The notes beneath the pieces were generated by a model. That model was not told where the DNA came from. It did no database searches and saw only the letters and a list, made by a program, of their open reading frames with translations. Positions 52,749-62,300 of a stretch of DNA of 64,000 nucleotides are shown here, piece after piece. The DNA comes from Flavobacteriaceae bacterium bin25 (lineage in GTDB: Bacteria > Bacteroidota > Bacteroidia > Flavobacteriales > Flavobacteriaceae). The stretch is taken from positions 1 through 64,000 of the forward strand of contig MPMN01000004.1 of NCBI GenBank assembly GCA_002238525.1, given 5' to 3'. The stretch's first letter is position 1; each line of letters opens with the position of its first letter. Position numbers and translations under genes: made by a program.

Positions 52749-55478
52749 ATGAATTTCACATTCCTTTTAATTAAAATCATTGACAGAATTTTCTGGAGTT
52801 CCCTAGTATTTTTCCTTATTCTCTCATGTTCTAAAGATGTAGCTACACCTCCAAAAGTATTTCCAGGTCTTCTTGCCCCTGTTTCTCCTCCTATTGAGCT
52901 AAACGTTTTGACATCTGTCATTGGAAATGGGAAAATAACAGATAGTCAAGAAAATATAAAAAGTGGACGGTCAGTCACTATTACGGCAACCCCTGATGTA
53001 CACTATAGGTTAAAGGAATGGAGAGGAGACTGTGGCTCTTTTGATAAGAATAATCTTTCTATAAGTTTAAAAGTTACTGATCACTGCTTTATAGTTGCAG
53101 TTTTTGAAGTGATTCCATATGTAATCATTGCCGAGACCTATGAGGGTGGTTCTGTGAGTGAAAGTAGGGTATTGAAAAATTATAATCAAAAGGTTAGCAT
53201 CGTAGCAAAGCCACAAGAGGGTTATGTATTTGGTAGTTGGAAAACAGCGGAAGAATCGAGCTGTCCAACCCTAAGGGATGCTTCTAATCCAATTGCTGAA
53301 TTTTATGTCATTGGGGATTGCAGTCTTATTGCTATTTTTTTGAAATCCCCACGAACGATTACCACCACCTTTATCACTGATAGTGGCGAAGTCATACAAA
53401 CACAAGAAGTAGAACATGGGGACCAGGTTGATATTACCGCCAGCCCTGAGAAGCATTATAAATTAAAACAATGGTCTGGTGATTGTGGTGATTTTAGTTC
53501 GGATGAATCAACCATTTCCTTTACAGCTATAAAAGATTGTGATCTTAGGGTTGTATTCGAAAAAATACCTTATACCGTTTCAGTAAATGCATTGGAAGGG
53601 GGTTCTGTGTCAGAAACAAGTGAACTCATCAAGACCGTTGGAGAGAAAGTCACTATAGAAGCCAAACCGGACAGGGGTTTTAGATTTGTTCAATGGAGGC
53701 CATCTGAAGATTCCATTTGTTCGATAGTAGAATCTCTTTTTGACCCAATCATAACCTTAACAGTAGAAGGAAATTGTGGTTTTGAAGCCCTTTTTGAAGA
53801 AGTACAATACACTATAATGGCTACTGCTAAGACCGGGGGAGTGGTTAGTCCGGAAATGATATTAGCTAAAGAGGGAGAAAGTATCATAATCACGGCTGAA
53901 TCCAATATTGGTTATGTCTTTGATCAGTGGAGCATATCAGGCTTGGGATGTCCACAGAAGTTAGATAATTCTGTTTCAACTATTGAGTTCATAGCAGAGG
54001 GGAACTGTCAGCTGGAAGCATCATTTTCTTTAAATACAGATTCAGGGTTAGAAAACTCTGATATTCCCTCTAATCCTCTGTACTTGGATGATAATGGAAT
54101 CACTGTGAAAGTAAAGAAAGAATTGTTAGATTTTGCTACATCCCTAACTGAAAGAGAAGGTTGGATAGACTATAAGGATTCAAGGGGCAGAGTTGAGTAT
54201 ATAATCGTAGATGACGACACATTGAGAAATCTTGTAGATGAAGGGCAAAACGTAGAAAACCTATGTACTACTTTCGTCGAAGATATGAGTGAACTGATAA
54301 GTGAGAAGCCGAATTTTAATCAGGACATTTCTTCTTGGGATGTCAGCAATGTTACAACGATGCAGTCAATGTTTTATAATGCAAGTAGTTTTAATCAAGA
54401 TATTGGTATGTGGGATGTCAGCAATGTTACCAATATGCAATCCATGTTTTTTGGAGCTAGCTCTTTTAATCAAGATGTTGGTAATTGGAACACTAGTAAT
54501 GTAACGACGATGCGTCAAATGTTTCGAAATGCCGAATCTTTTAATCAGGATATTGCTAATTGGGATTTGACTAGAGTAATTAGTATGCGTTCGATGTTCA
54601 ATAATGCTCAAAGGTTTAATCAAGACATCAGTTCGTGGAACGTGAGTAATGTTAGGGACATGGGATGGGCATTTTTTGATGCTGAAGCATTTAATCAAAA
54701 TATTGGTTCTTGGGATGTGAGCAATGTAACTAGGATGCGATCAATGTTTTACAATGCTGCTGTTTTTAATCAAGACATTGGTTCCTGGAGTGTCGGTAAT
54801 GTAACAGACATGAGACAGATGTTTAGTGATGCCATTTCTTTTAATATAGATATAGGCTCTTGGAATGTGGGTAATGTGTTTACAATGTATGGGATGTTTC
54901 AAAATGCAACTTCATTCAATCAAGATATAAGTACCTGGAACGTGAGTAGCGTAGCAAATTTTGGTTTCATGTTTTATCAAGCTATATCATTCAACCAGGC
55001 AATAAGTTCTTGGGATGTTAGCAGTGCTACAAACATGGAGGCAATGTTTACGGGTACTTTATTTAACCAGGACATTAGTTCTTGGGATGTCAGTAATGTA
55101 GAAAACATGGAGGCAATGTTTAACGGTTGTCGTGTATTTAATCAAGATATTGGTTCTTGGGATGTTGGCAGCGTGACCAACATGAAACAAATGTTTAGTG
55201 AGGCAATTTTATTTAATCAAGATATTGGTTCTTGGGATGTCAGTAGTGTAATGGACATGAGGTGGTTATTTAAAGATGCGTCTCTTTTTAATCAAGACAT
55301 TAGTTCTTGGGATGTATCGAATGTAATCAATATGTATTCAATGTTTTGGAATGCCAATGCGTTTAGATATGACCTTAGTGAATGGAATGTGAAGAATGTC
55401 GTTGATTGTCGCTTATTTACTTCTTCAGATACAATTTTCACTCCTCCTAAGTTCATTATAAGTTGTAATAGTGAATAG
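52749..55478 (+). CDS. Surface lipoprotein with InlB-type repeats and BspA-type (DUF285) repeats
   Basis: A 909-residue lipoprotein. The signal ([10 protein letters not shown] to FFLILSC) places the lipidated Cys at 27, followed by SKDV, resembling Bacteroidota surface-export signals that have K and acidic residues after Cys. Residues about 45-430 contain five divergent InlB B-type repeats, several with a Cys pair (GDCGSF...TDHC). A joining region ([20 protein letters not shown]) leads into 15 DUF285 repeats of 25 residues. The start is ATG 52749, not TTG 52722. Its N-terminal half is nearly identical to that of the protein starting at 56352. Probably an adhesin or matrix-binding protein; the ligand is unknown. 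Confidence 0.9.
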   Translation: MNFTFLLIKIIDRIFWSSLVFFLILSCSKDVATPPKVFPGLLAPVSPPIELNVLTSVIGNGKITDSQENIKSGRSVTITATPDVHYRLKEWRGDCGSFDKNNLSISLKVTDHCFIVAVFEVIPYVIIAETYEGGSVSESRVLKNYNQKVSIVAKPQEGYVFGSWKTAEESSCPTLRDASNPIAEFYVIGDCSLIAIFLKSPRTITTTFITDSGEVIQTQEVEHGDQVDITASPEKHYKLKQWSGDCGDFSSDESTISFTAIKDCDLRVVFEKIPYTVSVNALEGGSVSETSELIKTVGEKVTIEAKPDRGFRFVQWRPSEDSICSIVESLFDPIITLTVEGNCGFEALFEEVQYTIMATAKTGGVVSPEMILAKEGESIIITAESNIGYVFDQWSISGLGCPQKLDNSVSTIEFIAEGNCQLEASFSLNTDSGLENSDIPSNPLYLDDNGITVKVKKELLDFATSLTEREGWIDYKDSRGRVEYIIVDDDTLRNLVDEGQNVENLCTTFVEDMSELISEKPNFNQDISSWDVSNVTTMQSMFYNASSFNQDIGMWDVSNVTNMQSMFFGASSFNQDVGNWNTSNVTTMRQMFRNAESFNQDIANWDLTRVISMRSMFNNAQRFNQDISSWNVSNVRDMGWAFFDAEAFNQNIGSWDVSNVTRMRSMFYNAAVFNQDIGSWSVGNVTDMRQMFSDAISFNIDIGSWNVGNVFTMYGMFQNATSFNQDISTWNVSSVANFGFMFYQAISFNQAISSWDVSSATNMEAMFTGTLFNQDISSWDVSNVENMEAMFNGCRVFNQDIGSWDVGSVTNMKQMFSEAILFNQDIGSWDVSSVMDMRWLFKDASLFNQDISSWDVSNVINMYSMFWNANAFRYDLSEWNVKNVVDCRLFTSSDTIFTPPKFIISCNSE
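54315..55439 (+). repeat. 15 tandem 75-bp units encoding BspA/DUF285 repeats
   Basis: Unit consensus [20 protein letters not shown] followed by xxAxx. Fourteen units are regular; the fifteenth begins [13 protein letters not shown] and is degraded. Units differ by many synonymous and non-synonymous changes, so expansion is not very recent, unlike the 30-bp array downstream. Confidence 0.9.
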
Positions 55479-55754
55479 AATTGTTGTGAGATTTCTCACT
55501 TATTTATATGAGGCCTTTGTACTAAGTACTTCGAAAATAGCATTAGAAAAGGTTATTAATGAATTTATGAATTCAATTGACAGCTGCATGTACTTGTATA
55601 GTTTAATTTCGTATTTTCGGAAGACTATACATACCAAATCCTTTAACTACAAGACCGAGGGGTTTTTTCGAACCACATGAAACTAGGACCATCTCTTTCA
55701 TCATGCCAACCTTTGATAGTACGTGGGCTTTGTTTTCTTTCGCTTCGCTTTGGC

Positions 55755-56196
55755 TGGTATTCTAACTTTGACTACAAGAGGCATATAGCAACGAATGATG
55801 ATGTCTTGATTCTGGGTGTACATACCGCACTTGCTAATAAGCATGATATCCAGGGGTTGAAGAGTTTAATGGACATGGAGAAGGTTTTGAAATCTGTCTC
55901 AGAGCCAGAAGATGAGTTTACAGTGGTCATGGGGGACAAAGGGTATAAGTCTAAAAAAGATGATCAGTTGCTGGAAGATATAGGCAGAATGTTTTTGATT
56001 AAGAAATGGGGGGGGGTATTTAAACAACTGACAAAGAAGCAGAAAGGGATAGCCAGATTAGTAAGAAGCGTAGGAGATTGGAACAGACCATGGTGGTTTG
56101 CATCGCATTTTTGGTTCTCAGGTCGCCAGAATGAGGGACGTAGAGAAAGTTCATCATCAGCATATTTTTTAATCTTGGCATACACCTGAAGATTTT
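55755..56196 (+). pseudogene. Decayed IS5-type transposase fragment
   Basis: One frame reads DYKRHIATNDDVLILGVHTA, the NDI-like KHDIQGLKSL and VVMGDKGYKSKKDDQLLED, the DDE-transposase region of IS5/IS1182-like elements. After IARLVRS the frame shifts: in another frame the DNA reads VSKKRRRLEQT, and after a further shift GLHRIFGSQVARMRDVEK then VHHQHIF, which are the expected RVERxFGGLHRxFG and C-terminal pieces. Two or more frameshifts and a missing N-terminal half make it dead. No terminal repeats were found. It separates the two paralogous lipoprotein genes. Confidence 0.8.
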
Positions 56197-56351
56197 ATCA
56201 GTATATGAAAAGGAAGAAAATAAGTCGGTTATGATTATAATGACATTACCTTTTGCTTTAATATGTTTGGAAGATAGACAATTAATGGTAAAGATAGCAT
56301 CAACTTTTAAATGTAAATCACCCAGTAATACTGGATTTTGTGAAACTAGTT

Positions 56352-59300
56352 ATGCATAGACATTCTTGTTTAATTAAAATCATTAGCAGAGTATTGTTGA
56401 TTTTTGCGGTGATTTTCATCATTAACTCATGTTCTAAAGATGTAGTTACACCTCCAAACGTATTTGCAGGGCCCCTCGCTCCTGTTTCTCCTCCTATTGA
56501 GCTAAACGTTTTGACATCTGTCGTTGGAAATGGGAAAATAACAGATAGTCAAGAAAATATAAAAAGTGGACGGTCAGTCTCTATTACAGCAACCCCTGAT
56601 GTACACTATAGGTTAAAGGAATGGAAAGGCGACTGTGGTACATTTGATAATAATAGTCTTTCAATAAGTTTAAACGTTACTGATCACTGCTTTATAGTTG
56701 CAGTTTTTGAAATGATTCCTTATATAGTCACTGCAGAGACCTATGAGGGTGGTTCTGTGAGTGAAAGTAAGGTATTGAGAAAATATAATCAAAAGGTTAG
56801 CATCGCAGCAAAGCCACAAGAAGGATATGTATTTGGTAGTTGGAAGATTATGGAAGAATCGGGTTGTCCAACCCTAAAGGATGCTTCTAATCCTATTGCT
56901 GAATTTGATGTCATTGGGAATTGCAGTCTTGTTGCTATTTTTTTAAAATCGCCACGAACAATTACCACTACCTTTATCACTGATAGTGGGGAAGTCATAC
57001 AAACACAAGAAGTAGAACATGGTGACCAGGTTGATATTACTGCCAAGCCTGAGAAGCATTATAAATTAAAACAATGGTCTGGTGATTGCGGTAACTTTAG
57101 TTCAGATGAATTGAACATTTCCTTTACTGCAGTTAGAGATTGTAACATTAGGATTATTTTTGAAAAAATACCGTATACATTTTCTGTTACTGTAAATGAA
57201 GGCGGTTCAGTAATCAAAACTAGGGAGGATGTTGAGTTAGAGACAAGCGACCCTGTGGTTAATTCTGGTGAGAAAGTTACCATTAAAGCAAATCCAGAAA
57301 GGGGTTTTAAATTTGTCCGATGGAATCCGTCTGAAGAATTGGATTGCCCACAACTTGACTCTCTTCTTGATCCGATTCAAACCCTAACGGTAGAGGGTAA
57401 TTGTAGTATTGAGGCCGTTTTTGAAGAATTGGCATACACTATTGTTGCTGATGCTGAGACCGGCGGAAGTGTTTCACCTAGAGGAGAATTTAAGGTTAAT
57501 CATGGTGAAACAGTGTCAATTCAGGCTAAGCCTGACCCTGATTTTTTCTTTGTTGAGTGGGATGTAAAGGGTGCAGGATGTTCTCCAAGGCCTTATGACA
57601 CTAATGCTCAGTTTTTAGCAAAAGGAAACTGTCAACTAAAAGCTGTTTTTGCTGACATTGTAGATTACATTTCTAGTGTTGAAGATAATGATGATGGGGA
57701 TCCGACCAATCCGGACAATGAAAATGGGGATCCGACCAATCCGGACAATGAAAATGGGGATCCGACCAATCCGGACAATGAAAATGGGGATCCGACCAAT
57801 CCGGACAATGAAAATGGGGATCCGAACAATCCGGACAATGACAATGGGGATCCGAACAATCCGGACAATGACAATGGGGATCCGAACAATCCGGACAATG
57901 ACAATGGTGATCCGAACAATCCGGACAATGACAATGGTGATCCGAACAATCCGGACAATGACAATGGTGATCCGAACAATCCGGACAATGACAATGGTGA
58001 TCCGAGCAATCCGGACAATGACAATGGTGATCCGAACAATCCGGACAATGACAATGGTGATCCGAGCAATCCGGACAATGACAATGGTGATCCGAGCAAT
58101 CCGGACAATGACAATGGTGATCCGAGCAATCCGGACAATGACAATGGTGATCCGAACAATCCGGACAATGACAATGGTGATCCGAGCAATCCGGACAATG
58201 ACAATGGTGATCCGAACAATCCGGACAATGACAATGGTGATCCGAACAATCCGGACAATGACAATGGTGATCCGAACAATCCGGACAATGACAATGGTGA
58301 TCCGAACAATCCGGACAATGACAATGGTGATCCGACCAATGATCCTCCCCTCGAAAGCACTACCATAACTTACAGTATAACCACTAGTGCTGGAACGGGC
58401 GGGAACATTACTGGAAATAAAACTGTTAACCAGGGTGACTCAGTGAGCATAACTGCCACCCCGAGTACGGGTTATCAAGTACAATCGTGGGGAGGAACTT
58501 GTGGAACCTATAACAAAAACACCAATCCAGTTTCTATTACCCCAACCCAAAGTTGTTCTATTAGTGTCGCCTTTCATAAGGTATCCTATACGATTACTAC
58601 AAATGCAGGTACAGGTGGATCCATAACTGGAAATCAATCTGTAAAACATGGAGAATCGGTAAGCATCACTGCTACACCAAGTACGGGTTATCAAATAGCA
58701 TCCTGGTCAGGAACTTGTGGAACCTATGCCAAGACTACCAATCCAGTTTCTATTACCGCCACCAAAGATTGTTCAATCAGTGTAGCCTTTGAAAAAGTAT
58801 CTTATACGATTACCACCAATGCAGGTACAGGTGGTACCATCACTGGAAATCAATCTGTAAAACATGGAGAATCGGTAAGCATCACTGCTACACCAAGTAC
58901 GGGTTATCAAATACAATCGTGGGGAGGAACTTGTGGAACCTATAACAAAAACACCAATCCCGTCTCCATTACCGCTACCAAAGATTGTACAATTAGTGTA
59001 TCCTTTGAAACCGATAATAATTCTCCTCCTATAGATAATTCAGGTGATGTTTCATATACTATAACTACCAGTGCAGGTACAGGTGGAAGCATCACTGAAA
59101 ATCAAACTGTTGAACAAGGTGAATCAGTTAGTATAACTGCTACACCAAGTACGGGTTATCAAGTACAATCCTGGGGAGGAACTTGTGGAACCTATAACAA
59201 AAACACCAATCCCGTCTCCTTTACCCCAACCCAAAGTTGTACTATTAGTGTGGCCTTTGAAAAGGTATCTTATACGATTACCACGAATGCAGGCACCGGC

Positions 59301-62300
59301 GGAACTATCACTGGGAATCAATCTGTAAAACATGGAGAATCGGTAAGCATCACTGCTACACCAAGTACGGGTTATCAAGTACAATCCTGGGGAGGAACTT
59401 GTGGTACTTATGCCAAGAGTGCCAATCCGGTTTCCATTACTGCTACCAAAGATTGTTCAATCAGTGTAGCTTTTGAAAAGGTATCTTATACGATTACCAC
59501 CAATGCAGGCACCGGTGGATCTATCACTGGAAATCAATCTGTAAAACATGGTGAATCGGTAAGCATCTCTGCTACATCAAGTACTGGTTATCAAGTACAA
59601 TCGTGGGGAGGAACTTGTGGAACCTATAATAAAAACACCAATCCAGTTTCTATTACTGCTACCAAAGATTGCTCAATCAGTGTAGCTTTTGAAAAGGTAT
59701 CTTATACGATTACCACCAATGCAGGCACCGGTGGATCTATCACTGGAAATCAATCTGTAAAACATGGAGAATCGGTAAGCATCACTGCTACACCAAGTAC
59801 GGGTTATCAAATAGCATCCTGGTCAGGAACTTGTGGAACCTATGCCAAGACTACCAATCCTGTTTCTATTACCGCAACCAAAGATTGTTCAATCAGTGTA
59901 GCCTTTGAAAAAGTATCTTATACGATTACCACCAATGCAGGCACCGGTGGAGACATCACTGGAAATCAATCTGTAAAACATGGAGAATCGGTAAGCATCA
60001 CTGCTACACCAAGTACGGGTTATCAAATACAATCGTGGGGAGGAACTTGTGGAACCTATGCCAAGACTACCAATCCAGTTTCCATTACCGCCACAAAAGA
60101 TTGTTCTATTAGTGTATCTTTTGAGACCGATAATAATTCTCCTCCTGTAGATAATTCAGGTGATGTTTCATATACTATAACTACGAGTGCAGGTATGGGT
60201 GGGAGCATCACTGAAAATCAAACTGTTGAACAGGGTGAATCTGTGAGCATAACTGCCACCCCAAGTACAGGTTATCAAGTACAATCCTGGGGAGGAACTT
60301 GTGGAAGCTATAACAAAAACACCAATCCAGTATCCTTTACCCCAACCCAAAGTTGTACTATTAGTGTGGCCTTTGAAAAGGTATCTTATACGATTACCAC
60401 CAATGCAGGTACCGGCGGAACTATCACTGGAAATCAATCTGTAAAACATGGAGAATCGGTAAGCATCACTGCTACACCAAGTACAGGCTATCAAATAAGT
60501 GGATGGACTGGAACCTGTGGGACCTTTAGTCAATCCACGAATCCTGCAACCTTCACAGCAACCAAAGATTGCTCTATTAGTGTAACCTTTGAAAAAGTAT
60601 CTTATACGATTACCACCAATGCAGGTACCGGCGGAACTATCACTGGAAATCAATCTGTAAAACATGGAGAATCGGTAAGCATCACTGCTACACCAAGTAC
60701 AGGCTATCAAATAGCATCCTGGTCAGGAACTTGTGGAACCTATGCCAAGACTACCAATCCAGTTTCCATTACCCCAACCCAAAGTTGTACTATTAGTGTG
60801 GCCTTTGAAAAGGTATCCTATACGATTACCACCAATGCAGGTACCGGCGGAACTATCACTGGAAATCAATCTGTAAAACATGGAGAATCGGTAAGCATCA
60901 CTGCCACACCAAGTACAGGTTATCAAATAGCATCCTGGTCAGGAACTTGTGGAACTTATGCCAAGACTACCAATCCAGTTTCCATTACCGCCACAAAAGA
61001 TTGTTCTATTAGTGTATCTTTTGAGACCGATAATAATTCTCCTCCTGTAGATAATTCAGGTGATGTTTCATATGCTATAACTACGAGTGCAGGTACGGGT
61101 GGGAGCATCACTGAAAATCAAACTGTTGAACAGGGTGAATCTGTGAGCATAACTGCCACACCAAGTACAGGTTATCAAGTACAATCGTGGGGAGGAACTT
61201 GTGGAACCTATAACAAAAACACCAATCCAGTTTCCTTTACCCCAACCCAAAGTTGTACTATTAGTGTGGCCTTTGAAAAGGTATCCTATACGATTACCAC
61301 CAATGCAGGCACCGGTGGATCTATCACTGGAAATCAATCTACCGAACATGGCACAACCGTCAGGATAACCGCCACAGCCAATACAGGCTATCAAATAAGT
61401 GGATGGACTGGAACCTGTGGGACCTTTACTAAATCCACGAATCCTGCAACCTTCACAGCAACCAAAGATTGCTCTATTAGTGTAACCTTTGAAAAAGTAT
61501 CCTATTCCATCACTACAACGGCAGGAACTGGAGGATCCATTACCCAAAATCAAACTGCCGAGCATGGTACAACCGTCAGGATAACCGCCACAGCCAATAC
61601 AGGCTACCAAATAAGTGGATGGACTGGAACCTGTGGTACCTTTAGTCAATCCACGAATCCAGCGACCTTCACAGCAACTAAAGATTGCTCTATTAGTGTG
61701 ACCTTTGAAAAAGTATCCTATTCCATCACTACAACGGCAGGTACAGGCGGAACTATCACTGGAAATCAATCTGCCGAACATGGTACAACCGTCAGGATCA
61801 CTGCCACACCCAATACAGGCTATCAAATAAGTGGATGGTCAGGAACCTGTGGTACCTTTAGTCAATCCACGAATCCAGCAACCTTCACGGCAACCAAAGA
61901 TTGTACAATCAATGTAGCCTTTGAAAAGGTATCTTATACGATTTCCACCAATGCAGGTACAGGTGGTACCATCACTGGAAATCAATCTGTACAACATGGA
62001 GAATCGGTGAGTATCACAGCTACACCAAGTACAGGTTATCAAATAGCATCCTGGTCAGGAACCTGTGGAAGCTTTGACAAATCTATCAATCCAGCAATTT
62101 TCACAGCAACCAAAGATTGCTCCATCAGTGTAGCCTTTGAAAAGTTATCCTATACCATCACCACCAATGCAGGCACCGGTGGAACTATCACTGGAAATCA
62201 ATCTGCAAAATATCAGGAATCGGTAAGTATCACTGCTACACCCAGTACGGGTTATCAAATAGCATCCTGGTCAGGAACTTGTGGAACCTATGCCAAGACT

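Noticed and set aside
57665-58366. Minus-strand and alternate plus-frame open frames of about 230 codons over the 30-bp array
   Set aside because: A 30-bp unit has a length divisible by three, so every frame without a stop in one unit stays open through the array. They are low-complexity shadows of the lipoprotein frame.
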